64,000 nucleotides of DNA from Euptelea pleiosperma (GCA_035048495.1 CM068544.1:43301893-43365892); one strand, 5' to 3'. Positions 10,221 through 21,207 are shown, counted from the stretch's first letter. Program-made: numbers and translations. The notes: a model not told the origin generated them from the letters alone.

Positions 10221-10505
10221 TCTTGGAAACATTGACTCCGTTCCTTCAGGAGCCGCTAACTATACAATTAAGCTGGGCCCACATGATTTGAAAGAGGACT
10301 ATTCAATGGGCCTTTTCGTAAAGTGTATAAGCGGGGGCTTGTGGAAAAGCCCAACACCATTTTTTTTTAAGTTCAATATTGACGTCTATATCCGAATTTA
10401 ATAATATCTGCAGATAAGTAATCTGTTGATTGGGGATAGGTTAAGTAAAAAAAAGTGAAGCAAAGTAGGATTTTGGTTAGTTAATTACTTATGACTTCAT
10501 TTCAG

Positions 10506-10735
10506 CTTTTTTTTCTTTTTTTTTTTTTTTCGAAACCGTGGGTATCCGGGCCTCTTAGAGTACCCGACTAGTCCCCCGGGGCACGATAGCCACCCCTTTC
10601 ACACGTGCTGAAGTGTACTGGAAGAATTAATGTGGTGTGAACTGAGCCACTTATTACCCTCTACTCTTTCCAGGGGGTGGCCCCAAGGAGAATTGAACTC
10701 AGAACCTCCTACACTGAACCATACCCGGTTATTTC
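10506..10735 (-). mobile_element. SINE-like retroelement
   Basis: Read on the minus strand it has GAGTTCAATTCTCC, resembling a tRNA/pol III B box, preceded by a weak A-box-like stretch, and ends in a poly-A tract (the T run at 10506-10531 on the plus strand). Short length, pol III-like boxes and terminal poly-A suggest a SINE. No TSD was identified. Confidence 0.5.
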
Positions 10736-12139
10736 AGCTTAATTTAATGTTGAATTTTAAAAAAATAAAAAAAAAACCCTTATATTAGAAGGACGATTAC
10801 CACCGCGAATTGCTATTTCCAGAGCGCATTTTATATCTTCCGAATACATGCTATTTCACTATCATTTTGCTTCTTCCAGAGTAGATTCTGCGTCTGGAAA
10901 TAGCAAGAAGGTGTTCGGGAATTAGTAATTCTGCTGCTAATTGTTGAGGAAGAAAGAAGAATGAACAAAAAAGAGAACAAAGATGCAATCACTTACAAGA
11001 TAGAGATTTACGTGGTTCCCTCTAGATTGAGGTACGTCCATGGATCCACACAGCTCTCTCTTACACTCTTGAAGTTCTCATCTTCATCTTACATCACATA
11101 ACGAGGTATATAGACCTCCCCAATTCGAAACTAGGGTTTCCGTGAAAGTAAGGAAACACCCCATGCAAATAGAAACCCGAGGGATAACTTTCTGCAACTC
11201 TTCCCACCACTTCAATCGATTGGGGATGAGCTCCATACAATTAAGGTATCGGAGAAAATACCTTAAAAGGCTGTTTGATTGCATCCTAGAAAATATGTAT
11301 TTTCCAATTATGTGAGAAAACAAGGGTCTGATTTTGCGTGGAAACGAATTCTCATCTCTGTGAAAGGGAAATGAACCAACGGATTAGAAAATGGCTATGA
11401 AACAATGAAAAATTCTATTTTCCCTCTCTAAGAAGTGATTTTTTTTAGTTATCAACGAGCTGATGGACACGTTTATGGCTTGGTATGTGGGGGTTCATTG
11501 CGGATTATGGACGTCTCGTACATCTTAATATCAGTTATGTAATGATTATCACACTAATGTTTCGTATGATGGATTTGAGGCTCACCATCATTAACGGACC
11601 CTACCCCACTTTACTTCCCCCCAACGTTAAAACAACGTAGCAGATCACCTCCTACGGTCATCAGTTCATAATCATTCGTAGTAGATCACTTCCTATTGGG
11701 GCATAGCTTTAAAATAGCAATGTTTTAAAAAAGAACCGGATTATGGTTCGATATGGTCGGACCGGTTTGTATTTATCATAATAATTTTCCAAATTTAAAA
11801 CATAAAATACATGGTGAGGTAATGAAAGAAGGCTCAGGCTCGGATTTCATGAATAATCGGTGGCCTAAAAAGTGGAAAAAGTGATGCCAGCGCTGACAAC
11901 CACAGTTGGATTCTTGAAATCTACGGCCGAGCACACGGACACCAAGAGGGGTCAGAAAAAAGGGGGTCCCCCTGAGCCCGACCCATAAAAATATGAAAGT
12001 ATGATGCCCCTTGCTTTTCTATTTTCAAGCACACGATCATCTTTAAAAACTAGAGTACTTCTATAAAAATACGTTCTTTTTTAGTTTTTCATGAAAATAT
12101 TTCACAAAATCCGAAGAGATCTATGATATCCTGAAGAGA
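10736..12139. other. Intergenic, no gene seen
   Basis: From 10960 to 11110 there is GAGATTTACGTGGTTCCC...GTACGTCCATGGATCC, wording often seen in plant retroelement-derived sequence, but no coding domain. About 11265-11400 resembles a Tourist-like MITE (GGCTGTTTGATTGCAT). 11880-11990 is a family J-like partial hairpin. Confidence 0.4.
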
Positions 12140-12149
12140 TCTATGATAC

Positions 12150-12488
12150 AGACTTCTGCATCCCTCAATTTGCAAGGTAATAGACTCTTTAGGGCTCACT
12201 GGCCCCAAGAATGTTTGGTCCAGATCTTGGTGGACCCACAAATAAAAAATCAGTGTGATTATTGATTCCTAGCCATTGGATTTGAGCACTGTTTCATCAT
12301 GGGCTTAGAAACAACACAGATTGGTTCATAAAGCCCATGATGAAAATGTGCTCAAATCTTACGGCTAGAAATCACCAATCACGCTGATTTTTGGTGCGTA
12401 GGTTCATCATAGTGTGGACCAAACATTCAGGGGGGCAAGTGGTCCCAAACAAGTCTACTTCGTTGCAATTTGAGGGATACAGAAGTCT
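12150..12488. mobile_element. Inverted-repeat MITE with family D/C-like core
   Basis: Arms carry AGACTTCTGCATCCCTCAA at the left and TTGAGGGATACAGAAGTCT at the right. The interior has the shared GAATGTTTGGTCCAGATCTTGGTGGACCCAC core and its reverse complement. The ORF 12391-12579 overlaps its right arm and is not a gene. Confidence 0.7.
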
Positions 12489-13169
12489 GAATCAAAGAAC
12501 AGAACCCAGAATTTGGAGCAATCCTCCCAAATTTGATAAAATACATTCACTTTCCCAAAAACATTATCTTAGATCATAGACAAAATACCTAAATTCTTGG
12601 ATTACATAATGTGAGCACATATATTTAAAAACGGTTCATAAAAAATCCGGTTCTGTCGGTTGATAATTAACCGTGTAGGCCCACGAGTTGTGCCACATGA
12701 AAAGAAGTGGGAAGTTGGTAAAAGAAACTAAGGGTCTGTTTGGTACGTGAGAAAAAGAGTTCCAACGGCAAATATTTGCTCATATCAATATTTAACAATG
12801 TTTGGTATGTGTATGAGCTAGCTCACTTCAGCTTACTTCATTTTCTTTCAATTTGAGTGGGTCCCACATATCAAAGAAAGTCAAAAATAGGTTGGGCGAG
12901 TGCAAGAACCACATATTATGTCAAAGGATAAACAGAAAATTATTTTTATCTTTTTTATATAGGGTCCATTAAAGTAAACGGACCCTATACCCATACCGTA
13001 TACATGACCCACTATTTGATCATATACATGACCCACTATTTGATCAGTCAATCTCTCTCTGATGAGGGGCCTCATAATCATATCCATCCATTAGGATACT
13101 ATGTACTTGACAAAGATTGGTGATGCAGATCATGAAAAGGGTCAGGCTCAGGCTCAGGCTCAGAGCACA
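12489..13169. other. Intergenic, nothing recognised
   Basis: No gene. A Tourist-like start (TAAGGGTCTGTTTGGTACG) lies at about 12730, and a short direct repeat CATGACCCACTATTTGATCA occurs twice at about 13003-13044. Confidence 0.45.
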
Positions 13170-13310
13170 CAATTTTGGTGTACCCACGGGGAAGATAAAT
13201 TTCTAATGGCTGATTTTTGGTGAGGGTGATCTCCTCACCATATAGATAACCCCTACGAAAAAATCAGCTCATTCTGAAATTTCTAACACCAGACCACTAC
13301 AGAAAATGAT
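13170..13310. mobile_element. Family I MITE fragment
   Basis: Holds GGCTGATTTTTGGTGAGGGTGATCTCCTCACC and a degenerate inverted partner, as in the 7.7-9.2 kb array. Truncated on the right. Confidence 0.55.
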
Positions 13311-13399
13311 ACATTTTCTTCATCTTTGACAAGTGGTTCAAAACAAAGAAAAGCGACTTACATAGGGCGAACGACTGGAACTTTGAGACGGACGTCCGT

Positions 13400-13600
13400 C
13401 TTCAACGTTCATGACCAACCATGGTATGAGCCACGTGGCATTTTTTAGATACTAATTAACTGTATGGATGTTTGACCTTTGGATCTTTGTAGCCAAGTAA
13501 TGCTTGAATTCAACGGTTAAAAATCAAGCCTTGAAAACGAATGCTTAGAAATTATCCATCAGGCTAAGTTTTGGTCAGTAGGTCCACCAAAACCTAAAAA
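13400..13600. mobile_element. Family D MITE, deleted copy
   Basis: GAGCCACGTGGCATTTTTTAGA, TGTATGGATGTTTG and GGCTAAGTTTTGGTCAGTAGGTCCACC mark parts of both arms, with the loop shortened. Confidence 0.6.
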
Positions 13601-13689
13601 AGGCAGAAACTGCATTTCCCAGAGACTCAACAAATTTTTTTTTGTAAACGTACAAAAAATCGACAGAAGCAAAGCGAGGGAATCTTTTA

Positions 13690-14078
13690 GGGTCGTGATG
13701 TAACAAGGTACACCTGAGATTTTTTCAAATGTGGAAGCGTATTTTTGTTACTCACCGCTGCCATCTGGGCCCACTAACCGCATGGATGTTTAGCCCACCC
13801 CGTAGTAGACATTCTTACCAAAAATCAACTTTTTTGATGATTTTTAGCTGTTAGTTTTAGCGCTCAAAAAAATGGTTGAATTCAACGCCTATAAACATGC
13901 CTTAAAAAGTACTGCAATCTAATGGTTAGATATTACCAATCAAGGTGATTTTTGGTGTATATATCCACCAAGTGGTGGACTAAACATCCATGCGGTCAGT
14001 GGGCCCAGATGACAACCGTGAGTAACAAAAAGCGTGCTTCCACATGTTGAAAAAGTTTCAGGTATACCTTGTTACATC
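13690..14078. mobile_element. Family C MITE, about 389 bp
   Basis: Starts GGGTCGTGATGTAACAAGG and ends CCTTGTTACATC. The arms with GACATTCTTACCAAAAATCA and the reverse complement pair. The last bases of the right end are lost, as in the copy at 612. Confidence 0.8.
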
Positions 14079-14094
14079 TGCTTCCATCTTTCAA

Positions 14095-14268
14095 GGGTGG
14101 GAGTCTGGGGACATAAATTTCTTTACAGATATTTTCACCCGACATCTCGGGCGTCGATTCTGAGAATCTAACTCAGCACTAACAAGCTCCGTTGGATTCT
14201 TGGAATCGACACCCGATCCGTTGGGTGATAATTTCTGTAAAGAAATTTATGTCCGCGGTTGCCGACCC
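14095..14268. mobile_element. Family J MITE
   Basis: Arms are GGACATAAATTTCTTTACAGA and TCTGTAAAGAAATTTATGTCC, ending GCCGACCC. Internal GATTCTGAGAATC and GGATTCTTGGAATCG match the other J copies. Flanks ATCTTTCAA and ATCTTTTTA are a plausible decayed 9-bp TSD. Confidence 0.75.
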
Positions 14269-14635
14269 ATCTTTTTAATAAAGGTCCAGGCTCCACGAGA
14301 TGGTAGATTGGCGAATAGAATAGACCCGCGAGTGAAAATAGTATTCTAGCCTGAGCAGTGCTAGCCTCCCGCCCCCGCGTGAGCGCGTGCGCACTCTAAT
14401 TGGGTAGCTGTCATGTTGATTGTCATCCAATCAGAGTTGAGCGTGAAACGTGCGTCGTGTAACCCGACGTCCAAGAGAGACATTTCTTCACGAGAAAACT
14501 TTTGAAGCGGCGAAAATTTAGAAGCGGGGAATGCAGATCATGCAGGCAATGACATTGCACTAGCTACAGAGGGTTACCCTGGCACAATATCATGGCCCCT
14601 ACACTTAGGTGTACCTGGCGCAATATCATTGGGGT
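14269..14635. other. Intergenic, nothing recognised
   Basis: GC-richer than its surroundings, with GAGCGCGTGCGCAC near 14382. No ORF or repeat family was recognised. Confidence 0.45.
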
Positions 14636-14639
14636 ACGA

Positions 14640-14745
14640 TCTACAATATGAGCCACGTGTCACATTCTTAGAGATGTATCTTGTAAAGTGTGCCACATGG
14701 CTCATATTGTAATTGATCAGCAAAGTTCTACTTTCTTCAGTGTGT
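14640..14745. mobile_element. Family D MITE lacking its core
   Basis: CAATATGAGCCACGTGTCACATTCTTAG is followed almost at once by GTGCCACATGGCTCATATTG and CAGCAAAGTTCTACT. The two outer arms remain but nearly all of the core is deleted. Confidence 0.65.
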
Positions 14746-14812
14746 CCAAAATCCAAATGATGGCATTACCTTCCAGTACTTTCACTCAGTGGTTCATGCA
14801 GTGGTTCTGGGC

Positions 14813-14991
14813 GAGTAAAACTTCTGTCACAATGGGATTGCAAATCACACAAACACAGCCAATGAGTTCTCGGCACGTACACCTAAAAGTAAAAGAACAT
14901 GGGTACGTTGCAAAATCACTTGTGTACGTGCCGAGAACTCATTGGCTTGTGATTGTGTGATTTACAATTTCGTGTGATAGAAGTTTTACTC
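14813..14991. mobile_element. Family B Mutator-like MITE with perfect 9-bp TSD
   Basis: GTTCTGGGC is found on both sides (14804-14812 and 14992-15000). Termini are GAGTAAAACTTCTGTCAC and GTGATAGAAGTTTTACTC. The arms share CCAATGAGTTCTCGGCACGT with all B copies. The ORF 14688-14960 runs through it and is not a gene. Confidence 0.9.
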
Positions 14992-15134
14992 GTTCTGGGC
15001 CTTCTGGGGTTGAATCTTATCGCCTACGACTGGTGTGATCTATGTGGGTGGGAGGACTTGTAACCGAAACACCCTTTGTGTCTAATGTAGGTTCTAAAGA
15101 GATCTCAGGTGAGGAAAATTTGGTTGTTTTGAAA

Positions 15135-15468
15135 GGCGCGGGAGACAACTGTTTTTGACAACCATTTTGCGGACCTACATGGAAGATGAATCAATGGCTG
15201 ATTTTTGCTAAGGATGATCTCTTCACCATATAGATCACCCCAGCAAAAAATCAGTCCATTCAAAAATTTCAAACCCCATCAAATGTGGTTTTCAAGTTAC
15301 ATGTGAAAAATAGACTGTCTATAATTCTTCAACCTAAACCAGTCTAAGAATATAGGATTTATTGGAATTTTTGTGAGGATGATCTCTCACCAAAAATCAG
15401 CCATTGATTCATCTTCTACGTGGGTCCGCCAAATGTTGTCAAAAACGGTTGTCCCTCGATCCCGACCC
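15135..15468. mobile_element. Family I MITE with GGGTCGGG-type end
   Basis: The left arm GGGAGACAACTGTTTTTGACAACC mirrors the right arm that ends CCCTCGATCCCGACCC. The interior carries the GGCTGATTTTTG...CACCAAAAATCAGCC pair. No TSD was recognised. Confidence 0.75.
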
Positions 15469-15532
15469 AACAAACAAAAAAACATTTCTCCCCATCTCTC
15501 TTTGCCGCAGGCCCCACACACTCCTGAAATCC

Positions 15533-15732
15533 GAGTAAAACTTTGATGACAGCGCGTCGCCAGTGAAGCCGCTGACAACCAATGAGTCGTCGGCACGTAC
15601 TTGAGTGCTTTTTTACGTACGAAGTGCGTTCTTTAAGATATCTGGATATTTGGCAAAAAGTACTCAGGTAAGTGCCGAAAACTCATCGGTGGTCAGCGGC
15701 TTCACTGACAACCCGCTGTCATCAAAGTTTTA
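15533..15732. mobile_element. Family B-related MITE
   Basis: Starts GAGTAAAACTTTGATGACAGC and ends GCTGTCATCAAAGTTTTA (terminal CTC lost). Arms carry CCAATGAGTCGTCGGCACGTAC. Flanks TGAAATCC and AGAAATCC fit a decayed TSD. It is a sub-type with different outer arms from the main B copies. Confidence 0.75.
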
Positions 15733-15820
15733 AGAAATCCAGACACGAATCTCGAAGTCCATCACAGTCTGGAATCTAAGGAGAATGTCCTCCGGAGGCT
15801 AACTGCAACATTTTTATATA

Positions 15821-16218
15821 GGGTCAGGCTCCGTTGACAACCCTAAAATGACAGGATTCTGTACAGGACACAATATATGCCACGTGGCACATACTTGGAG
15901 GACTCTGACCGTATGGATGTTTGGTCAACCCCTAGGTGGACCTACAAGCCATAATTCAGCCTGCTTAGTGATATCTAGACGTTGGATTGGACTTATTTTC
16001 ATGGGTTGATCTCAACTGTGGGAACCATAGCAGTATATGAGGTACAAAGATCCAACGTCTAAAAATTACTAATCAGGCTGAATTTTGGTTTGTAGGTCCA
16101 CCTAGGGATTGGACAAAAATCCATACGGTCAGAGTCCTCTTAAGAGTGTGCCATGTGGCACATAATTGTGTCCTGTACAGAATCCTGTTATTTTATGGCT
16201 GTCAACGGAGCCCGACCC
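15821..16218. mobile_element. Family F MITE, 398 bp, with perfect 9-bp TSD
   Basis: TTTTATATA flanks both ends (15812-15820 and 16219-16227). Termini are GGGTCAGGCTCCGTTGAC and GTCAACGGAGCCCGACCC. Inside the unique ends lies the same core as family D (CCACGTGGCACAT, CCGTATGGATGTTTGG, GGTGGACCTACA and reverse complements). Confidence 0.9.
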
Positions 16219-16545
16219 TTTTATATAAAGACAAGTATACAGCTATTTTCCCTCAACTCTAATAAGCTTAACGTCCTCCTTTCACGTTTAGAATACGACC
16301 CACCCTGCTACCGAGTCGGAGGATTTAACTTGAAACATTTGACTCGGACAAGTTAACATAATAAAAAATTAGAAGTCAAGATTAAGTATGGAAATACTCC
16401 ATTTACCTGTTTAAAAAATACTAAAAGAACAAATTTATATATCAAAACTCAAATAAAATAATAATCACCCTATTGGCGTGTGTCAATTTAATTTTTTTTT
16501 TTATTGGGCTTTGCTTTATTTTAGCAATTGCAGCTAAATCTGGCT

Positions 16546-16934
16546 AGGGGTGTCAACAAGTCAGTTCTAGTTCTAGTTCTGGTTCAGGTTCAGTTTCAGT
16601 TCTTGAATAAGTGGAATTGGAATTGAAACCAATAAGAACCGGTTACATGTCGGGGTACCTGTTGGTATTGGGATTATATATTGAAAATATATATTTAGTA
16701 TACTTTTTGTACTAATGTTTAGCAAAAAACTTAATATACTAGCACTACTACATATATCGGTTCTCGATCCTATTGGTTCCAGCTTCTTTCTGGTCTGGGT
16801 ACTAGTTTGTTAAGAACTGGAATCTTTTGGTTCCAAGTAAACTATTCCGAATCTGAAATAGCTAATCTTAGAATCAGGATAATCAGTTCCAATTGGGGTA
16901 TTGGTTGCACGGGTACAAATTGACACACCCCTAT
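16546..16934. mobile_element. Putative hAT-type MITE
   Basis: Inverted ends TAGGGGTGTCAAC and TTGACACACCCCTA. TAGGG fits the hAT YARNG rule. The interior is rich in GGTTC/GAACC motifs. Flanks do not match clearly. Confidence 0.6.
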
Positions 16935-16957
16935 ATGTTGCCCTCCAGCGGGCACAT

Positions 16958-17212
16958 TAAGGGGGCATTTGGGAAGGAGAAGTAAAAGTACTTGTACTTG
17001 TACTTGTAGTAGAAGTTACTAGTTGGTTTTTTACCTCCAAAAAAGATAGAAACTAAAAGCATCGGAGAATGTTTGAGAAATAATTCTCTTAGACGTTAAA
17101 AGTTAAAAAAATTAGCTTCAGTTTTAAGTTAGAAAATATGGAACAAATTCAAACCAACTTTTTGGCTTATAAAATTTAATAAGCTAATTATTTAAGTGTT
17201 CCCAAACGCGCC
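16958..17212. mobile_element. Tourist-like (PIF/Harbinger) MITE
   Basis: The left end GGGGGCATTTGGGAA mirrors the right end TTCCCAAACGCGCCC, with TTA directly next to the right end and one base from the left end. A 3-bp TTA duplication is the PIF/Harbinger habit. Confidence 0.6.
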
Positions 17213-17734
17213 CTTAGTGATTTTTCAGATGGATAAAACACGGTTTCCTCAATCAAGGGCTGCAATTTCGACTGCCACAACGTTATCTTTATTGCCAATC
17301 ATCTCTCCTACGAGGACTCGCTTGTATCTGTTGCCAAAAGGCGCAAAACCCAATAAAAAGGCATTTGGTTGGTCAGAGAAAAGATTCGCTGGCCCCGCGC
17401 GGTACTTCATACTTTGAAGTCTCCCCACGCAAAATGTCTGACACGTACTCCAATCTCTTCACTTATCCCGCATTAAGATCTTGGTTAGTGGTTAACAAGG
17501 GTACTTGTCAGATATTTTGGGACGGAGTCCCCCGGTGCCAGAGAATTATTTCCCTGGTTAGTCATCCTAAGAAAAGTTGGCGGTTTATGATTTTAGATCA
17601 AAACGTTAAAAAGTTTAACAGACAAAAAGACTGCTCCAAACCCAAAAAAGGACTGATAAAAAACCAAAAAATACTAAAAGACTCCAACAAATTAAGACCG
17701 AATTATTAGGGAGGGGAGTAAATATTACCTGACC
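17213..17734. other. Intergenic; fragment of a repeat shared with 41.2-41.4 kb
   Basis: About 17378-17455 (GAGAAAAGATTCGCTGG, CAAAATGTCTGACACGTAC) matches, in the other orientation, parts of 41220-41380. The ORFs at 17196 and 17365 have no recognisable homology. Confidence 0.45.
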
Positions 17735-18080
17735 ACCGCTAGTCAGGTAGCTACACCTCCCAAAATATAGCCACGTGGCAATTTCTTAGAGGACAATGAA
17801 CGTATAGATATTTGGCCAATCCCTAGGTGGACCTATGAAGCCAAAAATCAACCAGATCAGTGATTTCTAGGCGTTAATTGAAGTCATTTTCATGGGCTGA
17901 TTTTGACCGTAGGAATTTGAGCATTAGTTGGGTGCAAAGATCCAAAGGTTTGAAATCACTAATCAGGCCGATTTTTGGTTTGTCGGTCCATTTAGGGATT
18001 GGCCAAACATCCATATAGTCATCGTCGTCTAAGAGTGTATCATATCAATTGTGGTCACTGGTGAGGAAAGTTTTACTCGA
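17735..18080. mobile_element. Family D MITE
   Basis: TAGCCACGTGGCAATTTC, then the full core and its mirror, ending GAGGAAAGTTTTACTC. The left outer arm (CACCGCTAGTCAGGTAGCTA) resembles the copy at 25.95 kb. Confidence 0.7.
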
Positions 18081-18205
18081 GGGGAAGGTGGGTGCACTCG
18101 GTTGGCTCGGCGATTCCAGCTTTAGTGGGGGGTTAAGACGGTAGTAGGTACTAGGTAGGAAAAGGAATTTTTTTTGAGACAGGACTTTGGATGCACTCGA
18201 TCAGA

Positions 18206-18518
18206 GGGCTCACGTGGCCCTAAATAGCTCATTTTTGGACCCACTAACAGCATGGATGTTTAGGTGGATATTAATACCCAAAATCAATCTGATTGGTTTT
18301 CTCTTCCCATAGATTTTAGCATTTTTTTAGGATTGATTCTAGCCGTTGGATTCAAGCATTTTCTTTTGCATATTTCTGTGTACTTAATCCAACAGCTAAA
18401 AACAAAACAATCATTCAAGCTGATTTTTGGTATGTATATGAGTATATCCACAAAGGCGTGGGCTAAACATCCATGCCGTTAGTGGACCCATAAAAATGAG
18501 CTATGTGGGGCCACGAGA
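18206..18518. mobile_element. Inverted-repeat MITE, family C-like core
   Basis: AGGGCTCACGTGGCCCTAAATAGCTCATTTTTGG at the left is mirrored by AAAATGAGCTATGTGGGGCCACGAGAGCCCT at the right. The core has CAGCATGGATGTTTAG and its complement. The ORF 18264-18482 is a shadow. Confidence 0.7.
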
Positions 18519-18960
18519 GCCCTGTTCATCTAAAAAATTTCTGAAGGAAAGGGCTCTTTCGCCTTTAGACATTAATTTTACATCTGAAAAGGTAAGGTGA
18601 ACTGGTGAAGTAAAACAAGAACTATGTATTTACACAAAACCAGAGAGCGTTAGAATCTCCAAACTCCAATCACTTCCCTGAAGCTAAACTTAAAGCTAGA
18701 CCCAACAAATGAAAAAGCAAGTTTCCTAAATCCCTCCATATACAAACATCAAAATCCTAGAAAGAAAAAAAATCTGATCAAGAAAAAACGCAGAGAGAGA
18801 GAGAGAGAGAGAGAGTTTGATGGAAATACCTCGAAGTTCCCGGTACCCTTGGCGTGGAACGAAACGACAAAAGCAGCAGCAGAAGTAACAGCAGAAAGCT
18901 AGAAACTCAAAAAAAAAAAAAATCCTGCGCTGCTGATTTCAGAAGCTTCAACTCCTCGAG
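18519..18960 (-). other. Probable 3' region of the minus-strand gene
   Basis: Contains a (GA)n microsatellite at about 18793-18813 and an A/T-rich stretch suited to a 3' UTR of the gene at 20327-19242. No independent gene was recognised. Confidence 0.35.
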
Positions 18961-19007
18961 TCATGACTTCTTCTTGTATTCACGGAAATATAGCTTCTCC
19001 ATCATCT
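18961..19007 (-). CDS. Candidate alternative terminal exon of the minus-strand gene
   Basis: On the minus strand, a T-rich tract and AAG precede an open stretch encoding MMEKLYFREYKKKS and a TGA. The charged, protein-like composition suggests a C-terminal exon that could be joined to the upstream gene by splicing out about 19008-19260. No strong donor was seen, and the upstream ORF already has its own stop, so this is only a suggestion. Confidence 0.3.
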
Positions 19008-19241
19008 CTTCCGGAACAAAAATAAGATAAATATTAATTTAATATATAAAGAGAAGAAAGAAAAAGGCATACATGTCACCACCTGCATTTTCTTACTTCA
19101 CACGCTCTGTGAATGACTATAGCCCAGAGACCATCCAGTGCTTCTCTCTCTCTCTCTCCTTTTTTTTTTTTTCACTCTTTTATGGCGGGTTTCTCCTCGT
19201 TCTTGCTTAGTTCGGAATCTCGAAGGAAACCGGAAACAAGT

Positions 19242-20327
19242 TCAATTGGTCCTTGGTTTTGCAGAAACCCCCGACGATCTCTGTCTGGAGAGCCTTTTCC
19301 ATGGCTCGAGAACAGAATCTCTGTATCTGTACGGCAACACCTGGTTCCTCCCGCGCTTTGATCTTACGACCGGGGAGATGTCCTCGAAATCTCCGTAGAA
19401 ATCCAACATCCAGCACCGATTCCTTTTCGATCTGCTTCGAATCGATTCCTTCGTCTCCGTTTCGGTTTCGGTTGTTCCTAGTGTTTCCTCTTTTGCATCT
19501 TCTCTCAATCGATCGTTCCGATTCGGTTTCTCGGGCTCTTGTTCCTCCTCCTCCTCTTCATCGTCGTCGAAGTTGCCGGAAATTAGTCTCGCTGCTTCGA
19601 CAAGTAAACCTAAATACCCTTCGCTCTTGTACTCTTTCCTCCGTAACTTTTCTTCTTCTCCGTCTTCTAGTTCTTCTTCTTCTTCGTCGTCTTGCTGTTT
19701 TTCTTCTGCTTTAATCTCGCTCTGTTCACCATCTTCAGTTTCTTCATAGACTCGCTTAGTTTCGATTTCAGAGCTTCGGGCCTGTAGATTCGTGATCTCA
19801 GAAAATTCTCTTGTTTCTTCTTCGACTACTTCTCGCTCTTCTCTGTTTGCTTCAATCGCCAGACAATCTCCAGACGAGTTACCGCCATCCTTCGGATAGC
19901 ATTCACCTTCAGAACTCTTCTCTACCGTCGAAACATCGCCGGAAACCGCCGAAGAATTGCAGTCGACGATGATTCCACAAACCTTACCGTCAGCTTTTCC
20001 GACGCCACTACACGCACTAAAACCTTCGTTCTCCGTCAGATGCTTTGATTCTTTAGTCTCTAGTGCAGGACCTAATCTGAGGTTTAAATCAATATTAAAT
20101 CCAAGTTCTCCTAAACAGAAAGCCCCAGTTTTCTCTCTCGAACCTTTTGCTTCGGATTCGAATATCGGATTCAGCGAAGATCCTTTGGAGATTTCGCAGG
20201 GTTGAAGAGATGGAGACAAGATGATGTCTATGATCTTTTTCAAGCACATTTGAGCTTTAGAACGGCCATGATTTTTATCAGAGAGAGAACGACTTACCGA
20301 ATGCTTCAAGCACGGAGGTGATGCCAT
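19242..20327 (-). CDS. Uncharacterised acidic plant protein with EAR-like motif, 361 residues
   Basis: The longest ORF of the window, complete from ATG to TGA on the minus strand. Features in order: a short basic start; an EAR-like LNLRL (LxLxL, residues 81-85) in an IDLNLRLG context, of the type that recruits TOPLESS co-repressors in plants; a long Glu/Asp-rich middle (about 163-262) broken by a more conserved-looking GYLGLLVEAARLISG block (237-251); a basic RSRSKRNR stretch (297-304) suited to nuclear import; and a C-terminal block with WMLDFYGDFED, KRGRNQVLPYRYRD and EPWKR (306-345). This looks like a single-exon nuclear protein. I cannot name its family, and a transcription-repression role is inference from the EAR-like motif alone. 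It may continue into a second exon at 19007-18961. Confidence 0.7.
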   Translation of the reverse strand: MASPPCLKHSVSRSLSDKNHGRSKAQMCLKKIIDIILSPSLQPCEISKGSSLNPIFESEAKGSREKTGAFCLGELGFNIDLNLRLGPALETKESKHLTENEGFSACSGVGKADGKVCGIIVDCNSSAVSGDVSTVEKSSEGECYPKDGGNSSGDCLAIEANREEREVVEEETREFSEITNLQARSSEIETKRVYEETEDGEQSEIKAEEKQQDDEEEEELEDGEEEKLRRKEYKSEGYLGLLVEAARLISGNFDDDEEEEEEQEPEKPNRNDRLREDAKEETLGTTETETETKESIRSRSKRNRCWMLDFYGDFEDISPVVRSKRGRNQVLPYRYRDSVLEPWKRLSRQRSSGVSAKPRTN

Positions 20328-20650
20328 TGCTGTCGAATCGAAACTTCAGTTCTACCTCTCTCCTTCTCTCTTCGCCATTCCAGCTCTGCAGCGAAGGATT
20401 TTCGCAGATCGCGAGGGATCGAGAGTTATTTAATAAAAATAAAAATACAACAAAGAAAAAGCAGAGAGACCAATACTAAATGAGAGAGACAAGCCAAGGA
20501 CACCCGATTCCTTGGCCTTTAATAACCTTTTTTTCTTATGTTTTTATTTTTTCTCTCTAGCCACGTCATGCAACACGTGGTGAGTTTTGGTTGGGTGCCG
20601 AAATAATAAGTTGCCACGTTGTATGCCACATATCAAAATTGGACGAATTT
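20328..20650 (-). promoter_or_regulatory. Promoter region of the minus-strand gene
   Basis: Upstream of the start codon are an A/T-rich TTATTTAATAAA stretch (about 20425-20445), a CCACGTC at 20571 and a CACGTGG G-box at 20584-20590, with CCACGTTG near 20613. G-box/ABRE elements bind bZIP and bHLH factors. Whether these act here is not known. Confidence 0.4.
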
Positions 20651-20801
20651 TGGAATTTAAAGGTAAGCACTTCCTTTATTTTTATGATTTTGTTACTTAT
20701 TTCTATTTGTGGCACATAAATACAAGTTGTTTCATTATTTGACTATAATACCCTTTTGGATAGAGTACAGAGAGAGAAAGGTAGCTGGCCCGCCCCGACG
20801 A

Positions 20802-21207
20802 GAGTAGAACTTTGCTGACCGATGCCGATCGGAAAACTTGCTAACCGAGCATATACGAGCCACGTGGCACACTCTTAAAGGATGCTGACCATCTGAATGT
20901 TTGGCCAATCCCTAGGTGGACCTACAAATCAAAAATCAGTTAGATTAGTGATTTTAAACCTTTGGATCTTTGTACCCCAAATAATGGTCAATAATGCTCA
21001 ATTTCCACCGTTAAAAATCTACCCATGAAAACAACTCCAATCCAAGGCTTAGAAATTACTAATCTGGCTAATTTTGGTCTGTATGTCCATCTAGGGTTGG
21101 GCCAAACTTTCATTCGTTTCGGTCAGAAATCTCTAAGAATATACCACGGGGCTCATATTGTGGTCGGTGAGTAATGTTGCTGACCGGTGCCAACCGAAGT
21201 TTTACTC
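20802..21207. mobile_element. Family D MITE, about 406 bp
   Basis: GAGTAGAACTTTGCTGACCG to CCAACCGAAGTTTTACTC, with GAGCCACGTGGCACACTC in the left arm and the AATAATGGTCAATAATGCTC loop. The right arm G-box is degraded. No clear TSD. Confidence 0.75.

Noticed and set aside
19253..19714. 153-residue plus-strand ORF antisense to the 361-residue gene
   Set aside because: Serine/arginine/leucine-rich composition is the complement of the acidic repeats on the other strand. The minus frame is longer and looks protein-like.
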